A DNA stretch of 64,000 nucleotides, taken from the NCBI RefSeq assembly GCF_008704425.1, contig NZ_CP023696.1, positions 2,714,501-2,778,500 on the forward strand, given 5' to 3'. The stretch comes from Streptomyces fradiae ATCC 10745 = DSM 40063 (GTDB lineage: Bacteria > Actinomycetota > Actinomycetes > Streptomycetales > Streptomycetaceae). Below, one piece after another: positions 41,925 through 49,599 of this stretch. Positions within the stretch are counted from its first letter, which is position 1, and every line of letters starts with the position of its first letter. The notes under the pieces are model-generated. The model was not told the origin of the DNA. It did no database searches and worked only from the letters and a program-made list of their open reading frames with translations. The position numbers and the translations under genes were made by a program.

Positions 41925-42077
41925 ATGCTCGGCTTCGGCCTGTCCAAGACCAAGATGCTCGTCCTGACCGGGGAGATCCGCTCCGTCAAGGTCGGCCGCA
42001 ACCGCCGCATCCTCCCGGCCTGGGTGGACGAGTACGTACAGCGCGTCACCGCCGATGCCGAAGGGCAGGCGGCATGA
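41925..42077 (+). pseudogene. Excisionase (AlpA/Xis-like), N-terminus deleted
   Basis: About 50 residues remain: GFGLSKTKMLVLTGEIRSVK, then VGRNRRILPAWVDEYVQRVT. This is the second half of a MerR-like excisionase helix-turn-helix. Its stop overlaps the integrase ATG (ATGA), the normal xis-int arrangement. The first helix is missing because the DNA to the left is the opposite-strand GntR remnant. Confidence 0.75.
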
Positions 42078-43172
42078 GCGGCAAGCGTGGCAACGGGGAA
42101 GGCTCCATCTACCCGTACAAGAACGGCTACGCCGCCTACGTCTGGGTGACCAAGCCGGACGGCAAGCGGGCCTGCCCGGAAGTACGCCTACGGCAAGACC
42201 CGCGAGGAAGTCCACGACAAGTGGCTCAACCTCCACACCGAAGCGAAGAAGGGCCCGGTGGCCACGTCCACGCCGACGCTGGCCCAGTACCTCGACCGGT
42301 GGCTCAAGGAGGTCGTGGAACCGGACCTGAAGCCGACTCGGCGGGAGGAACCGCGTTGCTGCGCTGCCGGTGACTGCTGTGATCAGGTGCCTTCTCGGCG
42401 CACCGTGCAGGATGCTCGGGCCGTGCTGCGGTCGGCCCTCACCAACGCCATGACGGAGGAGTTGATCAGCAAGAACGTCGCCGGGCTGGTCAAGGTGCGC
42501 TCGGGCCGGAAGATGAAGCGGATGCCGTGGTCAGTCGAGGAAGCCCGCCAGTTCCTCGAAGCCGCTCGGGCCGCCCGTGACCCGCTCTACCCGGCCTACG
42601 TGCTGATCCTCGTCCTCGGCTTCCGACGGGGGTGAGGTGCTGGGGCTCACGTGGGCGAACGTGGCCCTCGACACCGGTGAGATCACGGTGCAGCACCAGT
42701 TGCAGTGCATCCGGCGCCGCCTGGTCCACGACGAGACCATGACCGAGGCGTCGTCGGCCACGCTGCCCCTGCCGCAGATCTGCGTGGCGGCTCTCCAGCT
42801 CCGGCAGAAGGAGCAAGCCGCAGCCAAGCAGACGGCCGGTGAGCTGTGGTCGGAGTCGGACTTCGTCCTCACCACGCGGTACGGGACGCCGATCGAGCCG
42901 CAACTTCAACCGGACCTTCACCGACCGGTCCGGCAAGGCGGGCGTCCGGCGTATTCGGCTGCACGACACCCGGCACACGTGCGGGTCGCTCCTCGCCGCG
43001 CTCGACGTGCACCCGCGCATCGCCATGCAGATCCTTCGCCACAGCAAGATCGCCGTGACGATGGAGGTGTACACGCACGTTCCGTCCGAGGCGACCCGCA
43101 AGGCACTGCGGAAGCTCCGGAAGCACCTTGGTCGGCAGTCCGACGTAGTTGCTGTACTTCGCTGCTGTACGG
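42074..43172 (+). pseudogene. int: Tyrosine-recombinase integrase, multiply broken
   Basis: The pieces in order are: MSGKRGNGEGSIYPYKNGYA (arm-binding start), frameshift near 42180; KYAYGKTREEVHDKWLNLHT and TLAQYLDRWLKEVVEPDLKP; a gap of some 50 residues relative to the family; TVQDARAVLRSALTNAM and AYVLILVLGFRRG; frameshift in the GGGGG at 42628-42632; EVLGLTWANVALDTGEITVQ; two bases lost near 42900; then NFNRTFTDRSGKAG, RLHDTRHTCGSLLAALDVHP and RIAMQILRHSKIAVTMEVYT. The catalytic Arg, HxxR and Tyr regions are still visible but in different frames, so no active enzyme can be made. It runs up to the right repeat. Confidence 0.88.
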
Positions 43173-43263
43173 CAAGACAAAGCCCCCGCCCGGAGAACCC
43201 GGCGGGGGCTTTGATGTGCGTGGACCTGAGGGGATTTGAACCCCTGACCCCCTCGATGCGAAC
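43173..43263. repeat. Right attachment repeat (functional tRNA-Ala 3' end)
   Basis: This copy of the 91-bp direct repeat is continuous with the intact tRNA-Ala gene. It includes the tRNA from its 3' end through the anticodon and the terminator hairpin beyond it. Confidence 0.92.
43179..43212 (-). terminator. Terminator of the tRNA-Ala gene
   Basis: AAAGCCCCCGCC and GGCGGGGGCTTT arms with a short loop follow the tRNA 3' end on its strand. The same hairpin is present in the left repeat (40846-40879). Confidence 0.85.
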
Positions 43264-43294
43264 GAGGTGCGCTACCAGTCTGCGCCACAGGCCC
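43221..43294 (-). tRNA. tRNA-Ala (anticodon CGC)
   Basis: The minus strand from 43294 folds as a cloverleaf: acceptor GGGCCTG/CAGGTCC (one G-T pair) with A as discriminator, D-arm with GGTAGCGC, anticodon stem CCTCG/CGAGG around loop TTCGCAT (anticodon CGC, reading GCG), and T-arm GGGGTTCAAATCCCC. CCA is not encoded. It is the integration target of the neighbouring element. Confidence 0.93.
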
Positions 43295-43308
43295 TTGCGA
43301 CGTGTGAA

Positions 43309-43338
43309 ACATTAGCATCCCGATCGGGGTGCTCGGAA
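43309..43338 (-). promoter_or_regulatory. Promoter of the tRNA-Ala gene
   Basis: On the minus strand TTCCGA (43338-43333), 18 bp, then TAATGT (43314-43309), 15 bases before the tRNA 5' end. Confidence 0.55.
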
Positions 43339-43378
43339 ATCCGCTTCCCGGCCGGGGCTCGGAGGGCGGGGCGGGCGG

Positions 43379-44521
43379 TCATTCGTTGGCCGCCCGGGGG
43401 CGGTCGTCGTCGGCGTACTGGTCGAAGAGCGGGGTGCGGCCGTGGTCGCGGGGGCGGCGCGGCGCGGTGGCCGACGGGTTGGGGTTCTTGCGGGTCGGCG
43501 GGGGCGGGGTGGGCTCCGCCGGGGAGGAGCGGGCGGCGCTCCAGGTCTCCGGGTCGGTCACGTCGACGCCGCCCGTCGCGCGCGGGGCGACCGGGGCGGT
43601 GACGTAGGTGGGGAGCGGGACCGGTACCGGGTCCCAGCTGTCCCCCCGGGCCGGGCCGCGGTCCCGCTGCTGGTCCACCCACTCGGCGTGGTCGGTCTGC
43701 TCGACCAGGGCGCGGCGGTCGGCTTCGGCCGGGGACACCTGCGGTACGGCGACCGGCTCCGGGTGGGCCGGGGGCTCCTCGCCCTGGGCGGGGACCGCCG
43801 GGCGTCCGCGGCGCGGGCGGCGGTTCTCGCGCAGGCGCTGGGCGGCGGCCTCGGCGCGGCGCTGGTCCATCACGTACACGAAGCGGCGGCGCTCCTGGCG
43901 GCGCAGGTACACGATGTACGCGCTGAGCAGGACCGCCGGGACGCCGGGCGCCCACAGGAAGGCGAGGCCGCCCACGGCGGCGACGACGGCGCCGACCGTG
44001 AAGGCGAGGAACAGCAGCACCGTCGTACGGCGGCGGCGCGCCAGGACGCGGGTGCGGCGGGCCCGCTCCGCCGCCGCCCGGGAGTCCGCCGGCTCGGAAG
44101 CGGCGGGCGGGGGCGGGGTGGCGGGATGCGGGGAGGGGTGCGCCGCAGGGTGCGCGTGGGCGGCGGACGGCGGGGCGGGGCGGTGCACGGCCGGGGGGCG
44201 GGGGTCCGGGAGCTCCAGGCGGGCCTCCGTGTGGGACGGGGGCGCGGCGAAGGCCCGGACGTCGACCGAGTCGATCTGCTCGGTCTCGGCGTCCGGGTCC
44301 ACGTCGGGCACCCGCCAGTCCTCGTCGGCGCCGCGGGCGCGCAGCTCCTTGGCGTACCGGCGCTCCATCCCCGCCCTTCCGGACAGGAGCCGGATGGCGG
44401 TGCTGAAGCGTTCGGTCGGGCGGGCTTCGTTCAGCTCGTCCTGCCTGCGGAGCCACATCGGCACCAGATAGGCGGCCCAGGCTCCGACGATGACTGCGTA
44501 GATGAGGCCGCTGCTGCTCAC
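43379..44521 (-). CDS. glpR: Membrane protein, GlpR-like (receptor of gephyrin-like Glp)
   Basis: A 380-residue protein: an N-terminal membrane helix (SSGLIYAVIVGAWAAYLVPM), a cytosolic stretch with ERFSTAIRLLSGRAGMERR, a Pro/Ala-rich linker, two more helices (TTVLLFLAFTVGAVVAAVGG and PGVPAVLLSAYIVYL) and a Pro-rich tail. The place, a few genes from a MoeA-like glp gene, and this layout match the actinobacterial GlpR, the membrane partner of Glp described in Corynebacterium as an FtsZ-linked cell-division component. The name rests on that comparison by memory. GTG start 44521. It follows the RimJ-type gene and has its own AT-rich upstream region. Confidence 0.75.
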   Translation of the reverse strand: MSSSGLIYAVIVGAWAAYLVPMWLRRQDELNEARPTERFSTAIRLLSGRAGMERRYAKELRARGADEDWRVPDVDPDAETEQIDSVDVRAFAAPPSHTEARLELPDPRPPAVHRPAPPSAAHAHPAAHPSPHPATPPPPAASEPADSRAAAERARRTRVLARRRRTTVLLFLAFTVGAVVAAVGGLAFLWAPGVPAVLLSAYIVYLRRQERRRFVYVMDQRRAEAAAQRLRENRRPRRGRPAVPAQGEEPPAHPEPVAVPQVSPAEADRRALVEQTDHAEWVDQQRDRGPARGDSWDPVPVPLPTYVTAPVAPRATGGVDVTDPETWSAARSSPAEPTPPPPTRKNPNPSATAPRRPRDHGRTPLFDQYADDDRPRAANE

Positions 44522-44661
44522 GCCTCACACGGTAGAGGGGTTCGCCTTGGGCCATCGGCCAATTGGGCCGGTGTGTCGCACGATCTGGCTGATATCACTG
44601 ACATTTTTGTGATTGGTCAGACCGATTTCGCCCGGGTAAGCGCTTAATTCGAACAAGTGAT
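44522..44661 (-). promoter_or_regulatory. AT-rich upstream region of glpR
   Basis: The 140 bp between the RimJ-type stop and glpR contain the least GC-rich DNA of the second half of the window (about 44581-44665, with ATTTTTGTGATTGG and TTATTTTGG). This suggests a separate promoter for glpR. I could not settle a single -35/-10 pair. Confidence 0.45.
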
Positions 44662-45285
44662 TTATTTTGGTTGGCGTTCCCGCCTCGACCTGTGCCAGCG
44701 GCGCACCAGGCCGTCCGGGACCTCCTCCGCGGTCAGCGCGAAGACGAGGTGGTCGCGCCAGGCTCCGTCGATATGGAGGTAGCGGGGGCGCAGCCCCTCC
44801 TCCCGGAATCCCAATTTCTCCACGACGCGGCGGCTCGGCCCGTTCTCGGGGCGAATGCACACCTCGATCCGGTGCAGCCCGACCGACCGGAAGCAGTGGT
44901 CCACGGCGAGTGCGACCGCCGTGGGCATGACCCCGCGCCCCGCGACGTCCTGGTCGACCCAGTAGCCGACGTGCCCCGAGCACATCGAGCCCCAGGTGAT
45001 CCCGGCGACGGTGAGCTGGCCGACGAGCCGCCCCCGGTACTCGATGACGAACGGCAGCATCCGCCCGGCGTTGGCCTCGGCGCGCAGGTGGCGGACCATC
45101 TGCCGGTACGTGGGGCGCTGCACGGGCGGCGCGCCGGGCGCCGGCGGCGGCACGGTGGCCTCCCAGGGGCGCAGCCAGTCGCGGTTGCGCCCGTTCACCT
45201 CCCGCCAGGCGCGGTGGTCGCGCACCCTTATCGGGCGGAGCATCACGTCCCCGTCGGCGAGGGTGACCGGCCAGGCGGGGTTCAT
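44662..45285 (-). CDS. RimJ/RimL-type GNAT acetyltransferase
   Basis: A 207-residue GNAT protein with VMLRPIRVRDHRAWREVNGR at the start, FVIEYRGRLVGQLTVAGITW, the acetyl-CoA loop VDQDVAGRGVMPTAVALAVD, and RPENGPSRRVVEKLGFREEG, all typical of ribosomal-protein Ser/Ala acetyltransferases (RimJ/RimL). The ATG overlaps the stop of the MogA gene (ATGA), placing it in the same operon. True substrate unknown. It ends with TAA, rare in this genome. Confidence 0.9.
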   Translation of the reverse strand: MNPAWPVTLADGDVMLRPIRVRDHRAWREVNGRNRDWLRPWEATVPPPAPGAPPVQRPTYRQMVRHLRAEANAGRMLPFVIEYRGRLVGQLTVAGITWGSMCSGHVGYWVDQDVAGRGVMPTAVALAVDHCFRSVGLHRIEVCIRPENGPSRRVVEKLGFREEGLRPRYLHIDGAWRDHLVFALTAEEVPDGLVRRWHRSRRERQPK

Positions 45286-45770
45286 GACGCCGGGCGCGGA
45301 TGGTCGCCGCCGCGCAGCTGGTCGACGGCGTGCACCAGGATCGGCTCCAGGACGGCCAGGCCGTCGCGTACGCCGCCGGTGGAGCCGGGCAGGTTCACGA
45401 TGAGGGAGCGGCCCGCGACGCCGGCCAGGCCGCGGGAGAGGGCCGCCGTGGGCACCTTGGCCCGGCCGTGGGCGCGGATGGCCTCGGGGATACCGGGCAC
45501 CTCGTGGTCGAGGACGCGGCGGGTGGCCTCGGGGGTGGCGTCGGTGGGTGAGACGCCCGTGCCGCCGGTCGTGAGGATCACGTCGTACCCGGCGCGCACC
45601 CCGTCCCGCAGGGCGGCCTCGACGGGGTCGCCGTCCGGGACGACCCGCGGGCCGTCGACGGTGAAGCCGAGCGCCGCCAGGCCCTCGGCGAGGATCGGGC
45701 CGCCCCGGTCCTCGTACACGCCTGCGGCGGCGCGGTTCGAGGCGGTGACGACGAGCGCGCGGTAGGTCAC
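45282..45770 (-). CDS. Molybdopterin adenylyltransferase (MogA/MoaB family)
   Basis: A 162-residue protein: ALVVTASNRAAAGVYEDRGG, DVILTTGGTGVSPTDATPEA (the TTGGTG nucleotide loop), VPGIPEAIRAHGRAKVPTAA and SLIVNLPGSTGGVRDGL. This is the complete MogA/MoaB fold that adenylates molybdopterin in molybdenum-cofactor synthesis. The GTG start overlaps the moaC stop and its stop overlaps the acetyltransferase start, so it is in a tight operon with moaC and glp. Confidence 0.93.
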   Translation of the reverse strand: MTYRALVVTASNRAAAGVYEDRGGPILAEGLAALGFTVDGPRVVPDGDPVEAALRDGVRAGYDVILTTGGTGVSPTDATPEATRRVLDHEVPGIPEAIRAHGRAKVPTAALSRGLAGVAGRSLIVNLPGSTGGVRDGLAVLEPILVHAVDQLRGGDHPRPAS

Positions 45771-46246
45771 GACCGGCTCCAGTCCCCGGACTTGCCGCCC
45801 GTCTTCTCCTCCACCCGCACGTCGCTGATGACGGCGGCCTTGTCGACCGCCTTCACCATGTCGACGACCGTCAGCGCCGCCACGGTCACCGCCGTGAGGG
45901 CCTCCATCTCGACGCCCGTGCGGTCCGTCGTCTTCACGGTCGCGATGATCTCCACCGCGTCGTCGGCGACCGACAGGTCGACCTTCACCCCCGAGACGGC
46001 GAGCGGATGGCACAGCGGGATCAGCTCCGGCGTGCGCTTGGCGCCCATGATCCCGGCGATCCGGGCGGTGGCGAGCGCGTCGCCCTTCGGGACGCCCTCG
46101 CCGCGCAGCAGCTCCACCACCCCCGGCGACACGAGGACGCGGCCGCTCGCCCGCGCCGTGCGGGCGGTGACGTCCTTCGCGGAGACGTCCACCATGCGGG
46201 CCGCCCCCGCCTCGTCGATGTGGGTCAGCCTGCCTTGCGTACTCAA
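45767..46246 (-). CDS. moaC: Cyclic pyranopterin monophosphate synthase MoaC
   Basis: A protein of about 159 residues with every MoaC landmark: THIDEAGAARMVDVSAKDVT, GDALATARIAGIMGAKRT, ELIPLCHPLAVSGVKVDL (PLCHPL), TTDRTGVEMEALTAVTVAA and DKAAVISDVRVEEKTGGKSG. It makes cyclic pyranopterin monophosphate in molybdenum-cofactor synthesis. I place the start at TTG 46246 (LSTQGRLTH) because GGAGTGAG stands before it; GTG 46291 is the alternative and gives 15 more residues. Confidence 0.93.
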   Translation of the reverse strand: MSTQGRLTHIDEAGAARMVDVSAKDVTARTARASGRVLVSPGVVELLRGEGVPKGDALATARIAGIMGAKRTPELIPLCHPLAVSGVKVDLSVADDAVEIIATVKTTDRTGVEMEALTAVTVAALTVVDMVKAVDKAAVISDVRVEEKTGGKSGDWSRS

Positions 46247-46338
46247 CTCACTCCGCCTCGCGATCCTGGCGCCGGTCGTCCTGTCCGGCACGGCGGCAGA
46301 CACCGTACCGCCGCGCCCGCCCCGCGGGGGCCGCCCGC

Positions 46339-47808
46339 TCAGCCGATGAGCACCAGCTCCACCTCGGCGCCGGGCTCCACGAGCGTGGTGTCCTCCGGTA
46401 CGACGATGAGCGCGTCGGCCTGGGCCAGGGCGGCCACCAGGTGCGAACCGGCACCGCCCACAGGTGTGACGGTACCCGCCCCGGCGTCGTACGTCCCGCG
46501 CAGGAACTGGCGCTTCCCGGCGGGCGACGGCAGCGGCCCGCCGGCCGCGAGGCGGGCGCGCACGCGCGGGCGGTGGAGGTCGGCAAGGCCCATGAGGGCG
46601 CGGATCGCGGGGCGGGCGAACAGCTCGAAGGAGACGTACGAGGAGACCGGGTTGCCCGGCAGGGCCAGCAGCGGTGTGTGCTCCGGGCCGACGGAGCCGA
46701 AGCCCTGCGGCTTGCCGGGCTGCATGGCGAGGCTGCGGAACTCGACGCCGCCCCCCGGCTCGTCGGCGTCGGACGCGGCCGACAGGGCCTCCTTGACCAC
46801 GTCGTACGCGCCGACGCTGACGCCGCCCGTGGTCACCAGGAGGTCGGCGCGGACCAGCTGCTCCTCGATGGTGGCGCGGAGGGTGTCCGCGTCGTCCGTG
46901 ACGGCGCCGACCCGGTAGGCGATGGCGCCGGCGTCGCGGGCGGCCGCGGCCAGGGCGAAGCTGTTGGAGTCGTAGATCCGGCCGGGCCCCAGCTCCGCGC
47001 CGGGCTGGACGAGCTCGCTGCCCGTCGAGAGGACGACCACGCGCGGGCGGGGGCGGACGCGGACCGTGCCGCGCCCGATGGCGGCGAGCAGGCCGATCTG
47101 GGCCGGGCCGAGGACCGTGCCCGCGCGGAGCGCCAGGTCGCCCGCCGACACGTCGCTGCCGCGCGCGCGGACGTGGGCGCGGGCCTGCGCGGGGCGGTGG
47201 ACGCGGACCTCGCCGCCCGCGCCCTGGGGGGCCGCTCCGGCCGGGCGCATCGACGTGGCGGCGCCTTCGCCGGTGCCGCCGTCGGTCCACTCGACGGGGA
47301 CGACCGCCTCCGCGCCGGGCGGCAGGGGGGCGCCGGTCATGATCCGCGCGGCCTGGCCGGGGCCGACCTCGGGCAGGCCGTCGCCGCCCGCCGCCACGTC
47401 CCCGACGACGGTGAGCACGGCCGGGTACTCCTCGCTGGCCCCGGCGACGTCGGCGACGCGCACCGCGTAGCCGTCCATGGAGCTGTTGTCGAAGGGCGGC
47501 AGGGCGACGGGCACCGTGACGTCCTCGACCAGCACGCAGCCCTGGGCGTCGGGCAGCTGCAGCTCGATGGGGTCCAGCGGGTGGACGGACGCGAGGATGT
47601 CGTCGAGGTGCTCGTCGACCGTCCAGACCGTTCTCTCCGGGCTCTCCGTTCTCTCCGGGCTCTCCGGGCTCTGCCGGCTCGCAGGGCTCTGCGGGCTCTC
47701 CGGGCGCCCCGAGGTCTCCGGGCTCACAGGACTTCCCGGGCTCACCGGGCTCGCCGGACTCATGGAACTCTCCGGACTCACGGGACTCCCCGGGCTCGCT
47801 GGACTCAC
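46339..47808 (-). CDS. glp: Gephyrin-like molybdotransferase (MoeA/Glp)
   Basis: A 489-residue MoeA-fold protein. After about 60 residues of Ser-Pro repeats it has VDEHLDDILASVHPLDPIEL, LPPFDNSSMDGYAVRVADVA (the MoeA DGYA motif), ARIMTGAPLPPGAEAVVPVE, VVVLSTGSELVQPGAELG, LVTTGGVSVGAYDVVKEALS and LLALPGNPVSSYVSFELFAR. The enzyme family inserts molybdenum into the cofactor; the actinobacterial branch (Glp) also binds FtsZ and GlpR. The GTG start overlaps the galU stop by four bases (GTGA), fixing it. The Ser-Pro N-terminus is unusual. Confidence 0.9.
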   Translation of the reverse strand: MSPASPGSPVSPESSMSPASPVSPGSPVSPETSGRPESPQSPASRQSPESPERTESPERTVWTVDEHLDDILASVHPLDPIELQLPDAQGCVLVEDVTVPVALPPFDNSSMDGYAVRVADVAGASEEYPAVLTVVGDVAAGGDGLPEVGPGQAARIMTGAPLPPGAEAVVPVEWTDGGTGEGAATSMRPAGAAPQGAGGEVRVHRPAQARAHVRARGSDVSAGDLALRAGTVLGPAQIGLLAAIGRGTVRVRPRPRVVVLSTGSELVQPGAELGPGRIYDSNSFALAAAARDAGAIAYRVGAVTDDADTLRATIEEQLVRADLLVTTGGVSVGAYDVVKEALSAASDADEPGGGVEFRSLAMQPGKPQGFGSVGPEHTPLLALPGNPVSSYVSFELFARPAIRALMGLADLHRPRVRARLAAGGPLPSPAGKRQFLRGTYDAGAGTVTPVGGAGSHLVAALAQADALIVVPEDTTLVEPGAEVELVLIG

Positions 47809-48716
47809 GGCGTCTGCATCTCCTCGGTGACGTAACGGCGGAGCCAGGACCGGAACTCCGGTCCCAGATCTTCACGTTCGCACGCGAGTCTGACAATGGC
47901 CCGCAGGTAGTCGCCGCGGTCGCCGGTGTCGTAGCGGCGGCCCTTGAAGACGACGCCGTGGACGGGGCCGCCGCTTCCGTCGTCGACGGCGAGTTTGTGG
48001 AGCGCGTCGGTGAGCTGGATCTCGCCGCCCCGGCCGGGCTCGGTCTTCCGCAGTATCCCGAAGATCGCCGGGTCGAGGACGTACCGGCCGATGACGGCGT
48101 AGTTGCTGGGGGCGTCGGCCGGGTCGGGCTTCTCCACCAGGTCGGTGACCCGCACGACGTCGGACTCCCCGGTGGGCTCGACGGCGGCGCAGCCGTAGAG
48201 GTGGACCTGCGCCGGGTCCACCTCCATGAGCGCCACGACGCTGCCGCCCAGGGTCTCCCGCACCTCCACCATCCGCGACAGCAGGGGGTCGCGCGGGTCG
48301 ATCAGGTCGTCTCCCAGGAGCACCGCGAAGGGCTGGTCGCCCACGTGCGGGGCCGCGCACAGGACGGCGTGGCCGAGGCCGCGCGGGTCGCCCTGGCGGA
48401 CGTAGTGCATGGTCGCCAGGTCGTTGGAGGCCCTGATCCGGTCCAGCCGCTCGTGGTCGCCCTTGCGGTCGAGGGCCTCCTCCAGCTCGTAGTTGCGGTC
48501 GAAGTGGTCCTCCAGGGGCCGCTTGTTCCGGCCGGTGATCATCAGTACGTCGTGCAGCCCGGCATCCACCGCCTCCTCCACCACGTACTGGATGGCCGGT
48601 TTGTCCACGACGGGCAGCATCTCCTTGGGAGTGGCCTTCGTGGCGGGCAGGAACCGGGTGCCGAGTCCCGCGGCGGGGATGACAGCCTTGCTGATCCCGG
48701 GATGCGACTGAGTCAT
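47805..48716 (-). CDS. galU: UTP-glucose-1-phosphate uridylyltransferase
   Basis: A 303-residue nucleotidyltransferase. AVIPAAGLGTRFLPATKATP and KEMLPVVDKPAIQYVVEEAV are the GalU start motifs; LMITGRNKRPLEDHFDRNYE, FAVLLGDDLIDPRDPLL, VTDLVEKPDPADAPSNYAVI and GRYVLDPAIFGILRKTEPGR follow. It makes UDP-glucose for sugar and wall metabolism. The ATG at 48716 begins the domain; TAGGGT on its strand is about seven bases upstream (48729-48724), so the message may be leaderless. It heads the run galU-glp, coupled by overlap. Confidence 0.95.
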   Translation of the reverse strand: MTQSHPGISKAVIPAAGLGTRFLPATKATPKEMLPVVDKPAIQYVVEEAVDAGLHDVLMITGRNKRPLEDHFDRNYELEEALDRKGDHERLDRIRASNDLATMHYVRQGDPRGLGHAVLCAAPHVGDQPFAVLLGDDLIDPRDPLLSRMVEVRETLGGSVVALMEVDPAQVHLYGCAAVEPTGESDVVRVTDLVEKPDPADAPSNYAVIGRYVLDPAIFGILRKTEPGRGGEIQLTDALHKLAVDDGSGGPVHGVVFKGRRYDTGDRGDYLRAIVRLACEREDLGPEFRSWLRRYVTEEMQTP

Positions 48717-48812
48717 GGCGAGCACCCTATCCGGTCGGTATGCGAGGAAGATGAGCCTTCGGTTAACTTCCTCCACTTATAGGAGAGTACGAGAGGCGAG
48801 GGGCAGGCGATC

Positions 48813-49520
48813 GTGGTGACGGACGAGGCCGCGGGCGGTACGGGTGGCACGGGTACGGGCGGTGCGCGTGGGAGTGGTGCGGGTGGGACGGCCGGGGTAC
48901 CCGGTGGGGCCGAAGGAGCGGGTGGGGTGCCGGACAAGGCGGGGCTGCGGGCGCGGCTGCTGGCCGCCCGCGCGCTGCTGACCACCGAGGAGGTGCGGCG
49001 GGCCGCCGGCGAGCTGTCCGCCGCCGCGCTCCGGCTGCCCGAGCTGGCCGGGGCCCGTACGGTCGCCGCGTACGTCTCCGTGGGCCGCGAGCCGGGCACG
49101 CGCGCCCTGATCGACGCGCTGCGTGCGCGGGGCGTGCGGGTGCTGCTGCCCGTACTGCTGGCCGACAACGACCTGGACTGGGCCGTCTACGAGGGCTCGC
49201 ACGGCCTCGCCAGGGCCCGGCTGAGCCTGCTGGAGCCGTCCGGGCCGCGGCTCGGCCCCGAGGCGGTCACGGAGGCGGACGCGGTACTGCTGCCCGGACT
49301 CGCGGTGGACGCGCGGGGCATGCGGCTGGGCCGGGGCGGCGGCTCGTACGACCGCGTACTGGCCCGCCTCGCGCGCGTGGGGGCCGATCCGGCGCTCGTG
49401 GTCCTCCTCTACCCGCACGAGGTGGTCGCCCGGGTCCCGGAGGAGCCGCACGACCACCCCGTGCACGCGGTGGTGACCCCGGACGGGGTGCGGCGCTTCA
49501 CCGCCCCCGGTCCGCGCTGA
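48813..49520 (+). CDS. 5-formyltetrahydrofolate cyclo-ligase
   Basis: A 235-residue protein. After a Gly/Thr-rich N-terminus of about 35 residues come KAGLRARLLAARALLTTEEV, VAAYVSVGREPGTRALIDAL, VRVLLPVLLADNDLDWAVYE and LLPGLAVDARGMRLGRGGGS YDRVL, the family pattern including the Gly-rich ATP loop, and the terminal HDHPVHAVVTPDGVRRF. It converts 5-formyl-THF to methenyl-THF in folate metabolism. GTG 48813 and 48816 are both possible starts. It is divergent from galU. Confidence 0.92.
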   Translation: MVTDEAAGGTGGTGTGGARGSGAGGTAGVPGGAEGAGGVPDKAGLRARLLAARALLTTEEVRRAAGELSAAALRLPELAGARTVAAYVSVGREPGTRALIDALRARGVRVLLPVLLADNDLDWAVYEGSHGLARARLSLLEPSGPRLGPEAVTEADAVLLPGLAVDARGMRLGRGGGSYDRVLARLARVGADPALVVLLYPHEVVARVPEEPHDHPVHAVVTPDGVRRFTAPGPR

Positions 49521-49554
49521 CCGGGCTTCGGCCGGGTCTGCGATCAGGCCTTCG

Positions 49555-49598
49555 GTCAGGCTTCTGTCAGGCCATCCGTCAGGCTTCTCAGGCCATCG
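49555..49598. repeat. 23/21-bp tandem repeat between convergent genes
   Basis: GTCAGGCTTCTGTCAGGCCATCC (49555-49577), then a copy lacking two bases (49578-49598), and the next GTCAGG begins the end of the penicillin-acylase gene. The whole 79-bp gap between the two genes is made of it. Confidence 0.85.
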
Positions 49599-49599
49599 G

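Larger units (their letters stand above)
40840..43263. mobile_element. Remnant of a pSAM2-type integrative element in tRNA-Ala(CGC)
   Basis: About 2.4 kb between two 91-bp direct repeats, the right of which is the 3' part of the tRNA-Ala gene plus its terminator. Inside are, left to right, a few small reading frames, a GntR/UTRA fragment, an excisionase fragment and a broken tyrosine recombinase next to the right repeat. Replication, transfer (FtsK-like Tra) and spread genes expected in an actinomycete integrative and conjugative element are missing. The element is therefore a deleted, immobile relic. Confidence 0.85.
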
